A stretch of DNA of 64,000 nucleotides from Berkiella sp050247135 (GCA_050247135.1 JBFWUT010000012.1:7788-71787); one strand, 5' to 3'. Positions 26,522 through 35,428 are shown, counted from the first letter of the stretch. The notes: generated from the letters alone by a model not told the origin. Program-made: numbers and translations.

Positions 26522-27214
26522 TCAATGTAGGGTGGGCTTGTTGGGTTTGGTGTTAGCGCTCAAATCAACGATGGCAGCTGCTGGTCGAGTTGTTTTTTCA
26601 ACAATTGCCCCTTTAAAGCGCAGTGGTGGTTTTTTACCAAGCATTGCACTACCTTCAGGATGTTCTGAATCATTTGCACTGAACCGCTTTTCAATCGCTT
26701 TTAAAGTACGCGAGAAACTGCTGCTATAGGCATGAGTGATTTTGCGTTGTCTTGAAAATAGCGGGTGTAGTATTTTCTCATTGAGCCATTGGCGGATTGT
26801 TGCCAAAAGGCCAAGGGGAGCTGCCGGAGTAGGGATAGCAGGAGGTGTCACTTTTGGTGAATGGGTTTTTTCAAGCGATTCTGCGGTGCGAGGTGAGGGT
26901 TTATTCTCACGATGCAGTTCTTGCACAATGCGAGCAGACAAGGTAGGTGGTATTGGCGCAACCCCTGCTGGTTTGGGTATAGAAGCAGGATCCACGGGTT
27001 CTTTGTGATGCTTGTGGTGTTTGTGCTTAGGTGGCGTTTCTGCCGATGCATCTTCTGCATGATGATGGTGATGTTTGTGTTTATGCGATGAGTCGGCTTT
27101 AGCTGTTTCATCATCATGTTTACGATGATGATGCTTTTTTTTAGCCTTTTTTTTGTCTTCTTTTGCGTCTTGAGTTAAATTGCCGCCATCTGCAGGTGTA
27201 CCGCCGCCTTTCAT
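26522..27214 (-). CDS. His/Lys-rich low-complexity protein
   Basis: The protein has 230 residues, no signal peptide or membrane segment, and an ATG behind a GGAG site. Residues about 15-75 are extraordinarily rich in His and Lys (KKAKKKHHHRKHDD, HKHKHHHHHAED, KHKHHKHHKEP). Residues 75-130 are Pro/Ala/Thr-rich and the C-terminal part is basic with Trp and Leu helices (LLATIRQWLNEKILHPLF). The His clusters could bind zinc, nickel or copper, or the basic stretches could bind nucleic acid. I do not recognise the family. It begins after the degS-type terminator and converges on gcdH. Confidence 0.7.
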   Translation of the reverse strand: MKGGGTPADGGNLTQDAKEDKKKAKKKHHHRKHDDETAKADSSHKHKHHHHHAEDASAETPPKHKHHKHHKEPVDPASIPKPAGVAPIPPTLSARIVQELHRENKPSPRTAESLEKTHSPKVTPPAIPTPAAPLGLLATIRQWLNEKILHPLFSRQRKITHAYSSSFSRTLKAIEKRFSANDSEHPEGSAMLGKKPPLRFKGAIVEKTTRPAAAIVDLSANTKPNKPTLH

Positions 27215-27255
27215 GCCAAACTCCGTTTTAACATTTTTATTGTGAGTAAAAGACT

Positions 27256-27280
27256 TGCCCTGTCAGAATCTGACAGGGCA
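27256..27280 (-). terminator. Rho-independent-like terminator of the DegS-type gene
   Basis: TGCCCTGTCAGA and its exact complement are separated by one base, giving a GC-rich stem of about ten usable pairs. It starts six bases after the protease gene ends on the minus strand. Read in that direction it is followed by AAGTCTTTT, a short T-rich tract. Confidence 0.7.
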
Positions 27281-27285
27281 GAAAA

Positions 27286-28479
27286 TCATTGTTGTTCTGT
27301 ACTATTTTGCTCTATTCTGTTTTTTAATGGTCGTTTAGTGACAATTACTCTAAAGTCTAAAGTTTCACCATTACGGACTATCGCGATCGGATAAGCAGTG
27401 TCCGGTTTTAGTTTTGAAGTTGTGCTCAATACTTCGCTGGGACCTTTAGTCTCTTTATTATCGATACTAATAATGATATCGCCAGGGCGCAGGCCAGCAT
27501 TAGCGGCAGGCCCGCCGCGGATCACGCCAGCAATGACCGCGCCATCACCTTTGGGGTAATTTAAGACTTTGCGGGCTTCATCATTCAACTTCCCTAAGCT
27601 GATCCCTAGCCATCCGCGTGTCACATGGCCTTGGTTAATTAATTCGCTCATCACATCTTTCGCTATGCTGATAGGAATAGCAAAGCCAATACCTTGATAA
27701 CCGCCGGTGCGAGTATAAATGGCATTGTTAATACCAATGAGATTACCACTGGCATCGATGAGAGCGCCCCCGGAATTACCAGGATTAATCGCGGCATCGG
27801 TTTGAATAAAATTTTCAAAGGTACTAATGCCAAGATCAGTACGATGTGTTGCGCTAACGATGCCTTGCGTGACAGTTTGACCAACGCCAAACGGATTACC
27901 GATGGCGAAAACCACATCACCAACTTTTAACGCTTCTGAATTGCCGATAGCGATGGTAGCTAGGTTACCTTGATCGATCTTTAATATCGCTAAATCAGTT
28001 TCCGGATCGGAGCCAATGACCTTGGCTTTAGCTGAGCGACCATCGGTTAACTTAACGGTGATTTCATCAGCATCATTGATCACATGATTGTTAGTGAGAA
28101 TATAGCCATCTTTCGTGACAATCACGCCAGAACCGATGCCTGATTGCATTTCTTGTGGAATTTGCATATTGCGCATATCGCCGAAGAAGTAGCGAAAGAA
28201 GGGATCTCGTGTCAGAGGGCTATTCGCTTCCTTTGGCAAGGCTTTAGTTGAGTGAATGCTAACCACGGCAGGTGCAGCGCGAGAAATCGCTTCAGAGTAA
28301 GAAGTGGGCTGTGGCGGGTAGCTAATAGGCTCATTCGCTTTTTCAAACTGAGGTGTTGCGGCGTGACTTGCATCCCAAAACCCAAGCTTAGCAAGAAAAA
28401 CTGGCGATATGATGGCAACTACAAAAAATGTGGCAAGCAGTTTTGCTTGCTTAAAAAATGACTGTTTTATCTGACGCAT
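27286..28479 (-). CDS. DegS/AlgW-type periplasmic serine protease (HtrA family, one PDZ domain)
   Basis: The protein has about 397 residues. An N-terminal membrane anchor (LLATFFVVAIISPVFLAKLGF) is followed by a trypsin-like domain with the triad His in LTNNHVI, Asp in ETDLAILK and Ser in NPGNSGGAL. One PDZ domain follows (RGWLGISL to VIVTKRPL, about residues 290-385). A single PDZ and an anchor favour the DegS/AlgW group, which senses misfolded outer-membrane proteins and cleaves an anti-sigma factor, over two-PDZ DegP/DegQ. ATG 28479 is preferred to an in-frame TTG at 28497. It sits near many envelope genes. Confidence 0.88.
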   Translation of the reverse strand: MRQIKQSFFKQAKLLATFFVVAIISPVFLAKLGFWDASHAATPQFEKANEPISYPPQPTSYSEAISRAAPAVVSIHSTKALPKEANSPLTRDPFFRYFFGDMRNMQIPQEMQSGIGSGVIVTKDGYILTNNHVINDADEITVKLTDGRSAKAKVIGSDPETDLAILKIDQGNLATIAIGNSEALKVGDVVFAIGNPFGVGQTVTQGIVSATHRTDLGISTFENFIQTDAAINPGNSGGALIDASGNLIGINNAIYTRTGGYQGIGFAIPISIAKDVMSELINQGHVTRGWLGISLGKLNDEARKVLNYPKGDGAVIAGVIRGGPAANAGLRPGDIIISIDNKETKGPSEVLSTTSKLKPDTAYPIAIVRNGETLDFRVIVTKRPLKNRIEQNSTEQQ

Positions 28480-28591
28480 AAAGCACACTAAATTCAATCG
28501 AATATCGTTTAAAACGATTTATTATGCCTGGCTGTTAGTGTAGGTGCAATCAACAAAGATGAAGAAATTGGGTTGATTAGATAACATTTTT

Positions 28592-28619
28592 TTGATTTGG
28601 CCAGGATAATCGGTATAAT
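28592..28619 (+). promoter_or_regulatory. Probable sigma-70 promoter of speD
   Basis: TTGATT (28592-28597) and a perfect TATAAT (28614-28619) are separated by 16 bases. They lie about 40 bases upstream of the speD start, in the 180-base gap between divergent degS-type and speD genes. Confidence 0.5.
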
Positions 28620-28659
28620 GGCCGCGTTCTGCGCACCCTAAATGGATGGATGAAAGAAA

Positions 28660-29466
28660 TTGAAGAAACTGAAGCTTCATGGTTTCAACAACCTAACCAA
28701 AAATTTGAGTTTCAATATCTACGATATTTGCTATGCCAAGACACCTGAGCAACGCAAACAATACATCGAATACATAGATGGTGTGTATAATGCTAAGAGA
28801 CTAACTGAGATATTGTCTGATGTGGCCAATATTATTGGTGCAACCATCCTTAACATCGCTCATCAAGACTATGATCCTCAAGGTGCCAGCGTTACCATGT
28901 TGGTCGCAGAAGAGCCCGTCGATAAAAAGCCCTTAGAGCAAACTGAATCGCCAGGCCCCTTGCCCGATAGCGTTGTCGCGCACTTGAATAAAAGTCATAT
29001 CACAGTACACACCTATCCTGAGAGCCACCCCGATAATGGCATCAGTACTTTTAGGGCCGATATTGATGTATCTACTTGTGGTGTGATTTCACCACTTAAA
29101 GCCCTCAATTTTCTCATCCATAGTTTCGATTCTGATATCGTTACCATTGACTATCGGGTGCGTGGGTTTACCCGTGATATTCTGGGCAAAAAGCATTATA
29201 TCGATCACAGTATTCATTCCATTCAAAACTTCTTATCGCCAGATACTCTAAGCGCCTATGAAATGATTGATGTGAATGTATACCCAGAAAATATTTTCCA
29301 CACTAAAATGTTGTTAAAGCAGTTTGAATTAGACAATTATTTGTTTGATATGAAAAGCGCTGACTTAACTACGGAAGAAGTGCAAAGCATTCGCGGGCAG
29401 TTAAAGCGCGAGATGCAGGAAATATTCTATGGGTGTAATTTGGTCAATGTTCAAGAGCCTGCCTGA
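28660..29466 (+). CDS. speD: S-adenosylmethionine decarboxylase proenzyme SpeD
   Basis: The protein has 268 residues and is close to E. coli SpeD along its whole length (KKLKLHGFNNLTK, YDICYAKTPEQR, ASVTMLVAEEPVD, PGPLPDSVVAHLNKSHITVH, FRADIDVSTCGVISP). The Ser in HLNKSH is the self-cleavage site that becomes the pyruvoyl cofactor. It makes decarboxylated SAM for spermidine synthesis. The start is TTG 28660; ATG codons at 28642 and 28650 are in other frames and end early. A speE partner is not next to it. Confidence 0.96.
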   Translation: MKKLKLHGFNNLTKNLSFNIYDICYAKTPEQRKQYIEYIDGVYNAKRLTEILSDVANIIGATILNIAHQDYDPQGASVTMLVAEEPVDKKPLEQTESPGPLPDSVVAHLNKSHITVHTYPESHPDNGISTFRADIDVSTCGVISPLKALNFLIHSFDSDIVTIDYRVRGFTRDILGKKHYIDHSIHSIQNFLSPDTLSAYEMIDVNVYPENIFHTKMLLKQFELDNYLFDMKSADLTTEEVQSIRGQLKREMQEIFYGCNLVNVQEPA

Positions 29467-29500
29467 GTATAATCGGCATCTCAAACTATTTTGCTAAGAG

Positions 29501-29525
29501 AATGGTTACATGAAGTGTAGCCATT
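29501..29525 (+). terminator. Weak hairpin after speD
   Basis: AATGGTTACA and TGTAGCCATT pair over ten positions with one mismatch and a five-base loop, 35 bases after the speD stop. No U tract follows, so its role as a terminator is doubtful. Confidence 0.3.
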
Positions 29526-29551
29526 CACTAGCATCTAACATATTGATAAAA

Positions 29552-30328
29552 CTATCTTTTAAACCAGGGAAAAATGAAAGAGGTGCTTTTCTGGTAAGCT
29601 AGGAAAAGTTCTCCTTTTGATTTTAAGGATTGTCGTTCAGTTATAGGACCTGTCACAAATACAAAAATGACGAGTAAAACAATGGGGGAAATTAAAGCCA
29701 TAAAGCCATAGTGTGAGCTGATACCAAATAAAGAAAATCCCAGCCAAATCACCCACTCAAAAAAATAATTAGGGTGACGAGAGTAATTCCATAACCCGAC
29801 TTCGCATACTATACCTTGTACGCTGCGTTTGAATTGATAAAGTTGCCAATCTGCTATTGATTCTCCAACAAGTCCAATACAGACAAGTATCATTGCCAAA
29901 TAATCGGTTATTAACAAATTAACTGCAGATTGTTTTGCTATTGATAAAAATGGCAAAGCAATCATCATCATGAGAAAACCCTGCAAAATGTAATTTAGCA
30001 AGAACCCAAGCGATCTTGAAATTTTCCAGTGATTGCTAATAGCTTCATATCTGGGATCGCGATGATTTTTGGAAATACGAGTGAACCATAAAAAACCAGA
30101 AAGACGTGCTGCCCATAATAATAAAAGACACCAAGCAATTTTACTTCGTAATAAAAAAATAGAAGCAGGGTGATCAATTAATAAAAAAGCAGAGGCACAG
30201 ATAAAAATGCCTAGTGACCAACAGACATCAATAACACCGGGATTATTGCTTCGCAGATACCAAATCCAAATCAATATCACAAATGCTATCATTATCAAAC
30301 TGGTAGCGCCCAAAGTAGCGATCATCAT
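29552..30328 (-). CDS. DUF1295 membrane protein (steroid 5-alpha-reductase-like fold)
   Basis: The protein has 258 residues and about six membrane segments. The C-terminal motif NYSRHPNYFFEWVIWLGF is the DUF1295 hallmark, shared with steroid reductases and isoprenylcysteine methyltransferases, where the Arg-His-Pro binds a cofactor or substrate phosphate. It ends the operon that begins with a FAD oxidoreductase and a cyclopropane synthase-like gene. Its ATG overlaps the stop of the DUF2878 gene by four bases, showing translational coupling. A role in fatty acid or lipid modification is inferred from the operon. Confidence 0.88.
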   Translation of the reverse strand: MMIATLGATSLIMIAFVILIWIWYLRSNNPGVIDVCWSLGIFICASAFLLIDHPASIFLLRSKIAWCLLLLWAARLSGFLWFTRISKNHRDPRYEAISNHWKISRSLGFLLNYILQGFLMMMIALPFLSIAKQSAVNLLITDYLAMILVCIGLVGESIADWQLYQFKRSVQGIVCEVGLWNYSRHPNYFFEWVIWLGFSLFGISSHYGFMALISPIVLLVIFVFVTGPITERQSLKSKGELFLAYQKSTSFIFPWFKR

Positions 30329-30888
30329 TTATCCTCAGGGAAACCTATTAATCGGTCAAAAAATATAACGCTGCACGGGAAAAGAACTGCCCAAAAAAGA
30401 CCGATTCCGATTACAGAGTGCAAACCGCCATTTATTGTTGCGACGCCCATCTTGGCACCGACCTGATAGGCACCAGCAAATCCAACGAATGAGAGCAATA
30501 CAAGTATTGTTGGTTGATAAATTAATTTATTCAACAATACATAAAATAACATGGCAAAATTGATCCAGATGCCGAGCATATAAGGCGGCGAAACGGCCAA
30601 AGAAAAAGGATTTGCTGAAAAGGAAATGATCCCAAGAAACGACATTAATGAATCACCAACGAATCCGATGATGGTGAGATAAATTAAGAAACATAAGAGG
30701 TTTCTGGTTCGATGCGCAACAGTATGTTGCCATATAAACTGTAATAATGTAATGACAAGAGCGACACTCAAACCAACCCAAGCGTAACCTTTAATCGCAC
30801 TAAAGACGCATGCAAACCAGGTAGCATTATATGCCAGAAAATGCACTATTAATTGCGCCCATTTTTTATTCAGGATTTTTTTTGCCAT
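30325..30888 (-). CDS. DUF2878 membrane protein
   Basis: The protein has 187 residues with six or so hydrophobic segments and the features of DUF2878 (N-terminal FLAYNATWFACVFSA, a central TLLQFIWQHT segment, C-terminal DRLIGFP). The family is uncharacterised and repeatedly found next to cyclopropane synthase-like and DUF1295 genes. It overlaps the methyltransferase gene by 19 bases and DUF1295 by four, so it is embedded in the operon. Confidence 0.82.
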   Translation of the reverse strand: MAKKILNKKWAQLIVHFLAYNATWFACVFSAIKGYAWVGLSVALVITLLQFIWQHTVAHRTRNLLCFLIYLTIIGFVGDSLMSFLGIISFSANPFSLAVSPPYMLGIWINFAMLFYVLLNKLIYQPTILVLLSFVGFAGAYQVGAKMGVATINGGLHSVIGIGLFWAVLFPCSVIFFDRLIGFPEDK

Positions 30889-32057
30889 AGCGCTTGTATG
30901 TCACTAATGTGTTTATTCTGGAAACCAGCCTGACAATAAGAAAAGTAATATTCCCACATTCTTGCAAAAGATTCAGTAAAACCTAAAGAGAATATATTTT
31001 TGATGTTGCAATTAAATGCACGCTGCCACTCTGAGAGTGTTCGAACATAATGATGCCCGATATCTTCAAAATCAAGCTTTATAAGCTGAGTTTCATTTTT
31101 GATTATAGAGTCGATAACTGCAACCGAAGGCAGACAGCCACCAGGAAAGATATACTTTTTGATAAAATCATTTTCTAATTTGGCTCTTTCATAATCTTCA
31201 TCATTGATAGTAATGCACTGTAATAAAAATAAGCCATCTTCTTTAAGTAACCTGTTAATCTGTTGAAAATAATCAGGAAACAACTTAAATCCTACTGCCT
31301 CTATCATTTCAACCGAGACAATTTTGTCATATTGTCCTTTAAGTTGTCTGTAATCTTTGTTGAGCAAGGTAATTTTGTGGGTCAATTTTTTTTCTTTAAT
31401 TAATGAGTCTACGAAGATATATTGCTCATTTGAAATGGTGGTTGTGGTGACTTTGCAACCATAATGTTGATGAGCATATAAGGCCAATCCACCCCAGCCA
31501 CTGCCAATTTCGAGCAAATGATCATTTGCCGTTAGTTGCAATTTGTCACAAATCTTTTGCAGTTTAAGTTCCGCTGCTTCATCAAGTGTTTGATCGGCCC
31601 TTTCAAATATAGCACAAGAATACATCATTTTTTTGTCAAGAAATTGCTCAAAAAAAGCATTGCTCAAATCGTAGTGGCGTAACACATTTTCTTTAGCTGA
31701 TTTAAAGGTGGTGCGACTAAAAAGATTAGCAATCGCGTCTTTCAACCAAGAAAATTTGGCGAGTCCAGCATCCATTTTCTTAAACATTTTTTTATTTTTT
31801 AAAATAATGTCAAATAAATTATAAAGGTTATCGCACTCCCAGCTTTTATCGAAGTAGCTCTGTGAAATACCATTGGTTCCGCTTAAAATTAATTGGTTAT
31901 ATACTTTCGGATCATTGACAGTAATAACGACTTGTGTTTCTGATAATTGCTTGCCTTCAAACAGATATTCATTATGACCATCACGGATCTTTATTGAGCC
32001 ATAATCGATATATTCCAGTAGTTTTAGAGCTTGTGTTTTGAAAATATTTATCATCAT
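30870..32057 (-). CDS. Cyclopropane-fatty-acyl-phospholipid synthase family methyltransferase
   Basis: The protein has 395 residues. The catalytic half begins with VLRHYDLSNAFFEQFLD and MMYSCAIF. The SAM site LLEIGSGWGGLALYAH and the TTISNEQ segment follow, then VSVEMIEAVG with the bicarbonate-coordinating Glu region. These define the CFA synthase family. True CFA synthases add a methylene group to unsaturated acyl chains; relatives in COG2907/DUF1365 operons include methyltransferases that start furan fatty acid synthesis in Rhodobacter. Here the same operon composition favours an alternative or additional lipid product. The protein is cytoplasmic and membrane-associated. Confidence 0.92.
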   Translation of the reverse strand: MMINIFKTQALKLLEYIDYGSIKIRDGHNEYLFEGKQLSETQVVITVNDPKVYNQLILSGTNGISQSYFDKSWECDNLYNLFDIILKNKKMFKKMDAGLAKFSWLKDAIANLFSRTTFKSAKENVLRHYDLSNAFFEQFLDKKMMYSCAIFERADQTLDEAAELKLQKICDKLQLTANDHLLEIGSGWGGLALYAHQHYGCKVTTTTISNEQYIFVDSLIKEKKLTHKITLLNKDYRQLKGQYDKIVSVEMIEAVGFKLFPDYFQQINRLLKEDGLFLLQCITINDEDYERAKLENDFIKKYIFPGGCLPSVAVIDSIIKNETQLIKLDFEDIGHHYVRTLSEWQRAFNCNIKNIFSLGFTESFARMWEYYFSYCQAGFQNKHISDIQALWQKKS

Positions 32058-32076
32058 ACTTAATAATTGCCGTGAC

Positions 32077-32820
32077 TTATTGCGTTTTAGGATGAGGGTG
32101 AAAAGGTACGCCTTTGAACCATAGTTTAATAGCGTGCCAATGAATTAATGCTATTGTTTTATGCGTTAATAATGGATGTCGTTTTAGCAGTGTGTGAATA
32201 TTTTTTTGTGAAAAAGGCATACTTAGCATACTCAGGGTAGCATCAAAAGTAATTCTCCCATCATGCACATTTTCAATATGCAAAATAATTTGATCTTCAG
32301 TTTTTTTAAGCTTAAAACGATACTCATAGTCCATGCCCATAAATGGAGATACATGCAGCTCTTTTGTTGCTTGGAAATAATAAATAGGAGGTTCATATTT
32401 AATCGGCTTGTCTAGCACATAGCAATGACGCTCTCGCCAGGGGGTATTGGTTACTTCCGCTATCATGGCATACAAAGCGCCACCCTTAAAAATAAAATAT
32501 ATACTAATTGGGTTAAAACATAAGCCAAGAAATGAAAGATTTGTCAGTAGATATATTTTATAATTATCGTAATCGATGCTAATGCCAAGTTTCTCAAGTA
32601 TGGCCTTTTTGAGACTATTAGTTTTTTTATCGAAATAGTTTTTTCGATAAAAAGAGACATAATTGATTTTTTCAAGGCTTAAAAAAGGGGAAGCATCACT
32701 TATTTCATTAAGATGATCTAAATCTAAATAAAATTGAAAAATGGGATGACGAAAAGAATGTAATTTAGGCTCTAACCTTCTATGTTGCACAAAACCTTCA
32801 AATAACTGATGGTGATTCAT
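32077..32820 (-). CDS. DUF1365 family protein
   Basis: The protein has 247 residues with the family marks: an early GFVQHRRLEPKLHSFRHP, LTNLSFLGLCFNPISIYF, EVTNTPWRERHCYVL and VSPFMGMDYEYRF. The function of DUF1365 is not settled, but it is co-conserved with COG2907 oxidoreductases and CFA-like methyltransferases. Its start overlaps the oxidoreductase stop by four bases and its end is 19 bases from the methyltransferase start, so the three are tightly coupled. Confidence 0.9.
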   Translation of the reverse strand: MNHHQLFEGFVQHRRLEPKLHSFRHPIFQFYLDLDHLNEISDASPFLSLEKINYVSFYRKNYFDKKTNSLKKAILEKLGISIDYDNYKIYLLTNLSFLGLCFNPISIYFIFKGGALYAMIAEVTNTPWRERHCYVLDKPIKYEPPIYYFQATKELHVSPFMGMDYEYRFKLKKTEDQIILHIENVHDGRITFDATLSMLSMPFSQKNIHTLLKRHPLLTHKTIALIHWHAIKLWFKGVPFHPHPKTQ

Positions 32821-34061
32821 AAATATTCCTGCAGCCTGGCGCAGGCACGTTGCGCACTAAGCACACCATCTTCATGAAAGCCGTTTCCCCAGTATGCACC
32901 ACAAAAGTAGGTATTATTCACACCATTAATAGTGGGAAAGTCTTGTTGTGCATTAATCGCTTGGTGATTTAATATTGGATGGTAAAATGTTTTATTCATG
33001 TAAATTTTTTCTTTTGCTATCTTATTTTGCAGGTTAACAGAAACAATAAAGTCTTGTTTGAGAGATAAATTTTGCAAGCGATTAGCATAGTAATTTAATG
33101 AGCAAACTCCGTTATGATTTTCATAGTAATTCCAGCTGGCCCATGCCTTTTTTTGGGGGGGCATGACGCTAACGTCACTATGTAAAACAATATCGTTTTT
33201 TTCATATGAAATCGACCCTAAGATTGCTTGTTCAGCTGATGTTGGCTCCGCTAGCATTTGTAATGCTTCATCGCTGTGGGTTGCAATCACAACCTTGTCA
33301 AAGATTTGCGTCGTTCCATTAACAGAAATGGTAACTTGATTACCTATTCGAATAATATTCTCTACCTTCGATGATAGGTGAATATTTTCTTTACATCGCG
33401 AAATTAAACTGGGGATATATTGCGTTGAGCCATTTTTAATAACATACCACTGAGGGCGATTAAAAATATCCAGTAAACCATGATTTTGATAGAAATTGAG
33501 TAAAAATGGAATAGGCATGTCTAGCACTTTCTCTTTTGGACAAGACCATATTGCAGAGATCATCGGCACGAGATAACACTCAATGAATAATTCACCATAG
33601 GATGCTTGTGTCAAGTAATCTTTTAAAGATATTTGTTCTACTTGATGGCGGTGTATTAACTTTTTGCTGTGTCTGTTAAATGTTACTATGTCAAATAACA
33701 TTTTATAAAAGGGTAAATTATAAAGATTTTTTGTGTCGCAAAATAATGACTTTAGGGAATGACCATTGTAATAAAATTGCTTTGATGGAGAATAGAAACT
33801 AAAACTCATTTCACTTTTTTCATAAGGAACCTTCTCTTTATCAAGTATTTTAGTGAAATTGGGATAGGTTTTTTTATTGAAAACAATGAACCCACAATCT
33901 ATATTGGCCACGTGCCCATCTGATGTTACCGTCACAGTATGGGTGTGCCCACCCAGCGTGTCATTTGCTTCAAACAGATGAACCTCATGACGCTGACTGA
34001 GAATGTATGCGCTCGTTAGTCCAGAGATCCCAGAGCCAATGACAGCAATTTTTAGTGACAT
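32817..34061 (-). CDS. FAD-dependent amine-oxidase-like oxidoreductase (COG2907)
   Basis: The protein has 414 residues. The dinucleotide fold IAVIGSGISGLTSAYIL is followed by HLFEANDTLGGHTHTV. The mid-region has DCGFIVFNKKTYPNF and the C-terminal FAD contact is GAYWGNGFHEDGVLSA. COG2907 proteins lie with DUF1365 and CFA-like methyltransferases and are thought to act on fatty acyl chains as desaturase- or oxidase-type enzymes. This is the first gene of a five-gene minus-strand operon, divergent from the SDR gene across a 103-base gap. Confidence 0.9.
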   Translation of the reverse strand: MSLKIAVIGSGISGLTSAYILSQRHEVHLFEANDTLGGHTHTVTVTSDGHVANIDCGFIVFNKKTYPNFTKILDKEKVPYEKSEMSFSFYSPSKQFYYNGHSLKSLFCDTKNLYNLPFYKMLFDIVTFNRHSKKLIHRHQVEQISLKDYLTQASYGELFIECYLVPMISAIWSCPKEKVLDMPIPFLLNFYQNHGLLDIFNRPQWYVIKNGSTQYIPSLISRCKENIHLSSKVENIIRIGNQVTISVNGTTQIFDKVVIATHSDEALQMLAEPTSAEQAILGSISYEKNDIVLHSDVSVMPPQKKAWASWNYYENHNGVCSLNYYANRLQNLSLKQDFIVSVNLQNKIAKEKIYMNKTFYHPILNHQAINAQQDFPTINGVNNTYFCGAYWGNGFHEDGVLSAQRACARLQEYL

Positions 34062-34164
34062 AATCTATTATGTATGTTGAAGAGTGATAGCAAGATATTG
34101 TACGGTTTTCATTCAATAAAATATATTATCAGGGCTGACATTTTAAAGGAAGCAAGGTAACTAG

Positions 34165-34905
34165 ATGGCAAGCTATCTGATCATCGCCTCAACCAGTGAC
34201 ATCGGGCAATCGATAGCAGAGCTTCTGCATTCTGCTGGGCATCGGCTGTTACTCACTGGCAGAAAGAATGATGCTGTTGCCGCATTGGCGAATCAATTAC
34301 AAACACCCTTTGTAACATTGGATGCCTCTTCATTTGAGGCAGTTGATCACCTCGTAGCCAAGTCCTTGCGCGAATTAGGCTCTTTAGATGGCATTGTGAA
34401 TTGCGCCGGTTCACTGCTGCTAAAACCGGCACACCTAACCTCTTCGCAACAATATCATGATGTCATAGAGGCATCTCTGACGACATCTTTTGCTGTTGTC
34501 AGAGCAGCCGGGAAACATTTGATTGATAAAGGAGGGGCTGTGGTTCTCATCTCGTCTGCGGCTGCGTTAACAGGTTTTGCCAATCATGAAGCTATTGCTG
34601 CTGCAAAAGCTGGAATCATTGGTTTAGCTCGTAGCGCGGCTGCCAGCTATGCACCCTATAATTTGCGGTTCAATGTTGTGGCACCAGGCTTAGTCCAAAC
34701 AAAGTTAACAGAGCACTTGACTAGTACTTTAGCTTCTAAGAAGGCCTCAGAATTAATGCATCCACTGAGACGGCTTGGCAAGCCGAGTGATGTCGCTCGT
34801 GCGGTCCAATTCTTGCTCGAGCCACAAAATAGCTGGATCACAGGACAGGTACTCCCTGTCGATGGTGGCTTATCTAATGTAAAATCTAAAACAGTGAGCC
34901 AATAG
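34165..34905 (+). CDS. Short-chain dehydrogenase/reductase family protein without the usual catalytic Tyr
   Basis: The protein has 246 residues with an SDR Rossmann fold: a nucleotide loop reading ASTSDIGQS in place of TGxxxGIG, NCAG in the right place, and a C-terminal ITGQVLPVDGG. Where YxxxK is expected it reads HEAIAAAKAG, so Lys is kept but Tyr is Ile. A subfamily with this NHEAIAAAK pattern exists, so this is probably a family trait, but the chemistry must differ or be lost. It is divergent from the lipid operon and followed after 25 bases by DUF2177. Confidence 0.88.
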   Translation: MASYLIIASTSDIGQSIAELLHSAGHRLLLTGRKNDAVAALANQLQTPFVTLDASSFEAVDHLVAKSLRELGSLDGIVNCAGSLLLKPAHLTSSQQYHDVIEASLTTSFAVVRAAGKHLIDKGGAVVLISSAAALTGFANHEAIAAAKAGIIGLARSAAASYAPYNLRFNVVAPGLVQTKLTEHLTSTLASKKASELMHPLRRLGKPSDVARAVQFLLEPQNSWITGQVLPVDGGLSNVKSKTVSQ

Positions 34906-34930
34906 TATCGATTGTTAGTAAGGTGAAAAC

Positions 34931-35341
34931 ATGGAACGTTATTTGAAAGTTTTTATTTTAAGTCTTGTGTTTTGTTTTATTATGGATATGCTTTGGCTTG
35001 GGCTCGTCGCCAAGGCTATCTACCAGCAAGAATTGAGTTCTCTTCTTAGAAAGTCGAACGGGATGATGGCGCCGAATTGGATAAGCGCAGTGTTAGTTTA
35101 CATTGCCCTTATCAGCGGTATTCTTTTTTTTGTTATTCCTAAGTTTCCAAATAGCTACCATTATACTTGGCTTACGGGAGCATTATTCGGATTAATCGTC
35201 TATTCGGTTTATGATTGTACTAATTACGCAGTACTTCAAAATTGGACGCTAAAGATCACTATAGTTGATATTCTCTGGGGAATAATCTTATGTAGTTCCA
35301 CATCCGTGTTTGCTCTTTATTGGCACAAAAAGTTTTCATGA
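34931..35341 (+). CDS. DUF2177 family membrane protein
   Basis: The protein has 136 residues and four membrane segments. The DUF2177 features include FIMDMLWLGLVAKAIYQQEL in the first segment and YSVYDCTNYAVLQNW with TIVDILWG at the end. The family is uncharacterised and recurrent near CFA-like, DUF1295 and photo-oxidative stress genes. It follows the SDR gene on the same strand with an AGGTG site at the start. Confidence 0.87.
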   Translation: MERYLKVFILSLVFCFIMDMLWLGLVAKAIYQQELSSLLRKSNGMMAPNWISAVLVYIALISGILFFVIPKFPNSYHYTWLTGALFGLIVYSVYDCTNYAVLQNWTLKITIVDILWGIILCSSTSVFALYWHKKFS

Positions 35342-35428
35342 TTTTAAAACGACTCTGTAAAAAATGATACGCAACGAATTTGAGTAGTGAACTGCAAAAT
35401 AACAAGAGTACATAAAGGATAAAACGTC

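Noticed and set aside
26736..27117. Frames in other phases over the His-rich gene
   Set aside because: They are by-products of its repetitive codons and lack ribosome sites.
35342..35428. Manganese riboswitch before the TerC-type gene
   Set aside because: The 87-base gap is too short and shows no recognisable yybP-ykoY features.
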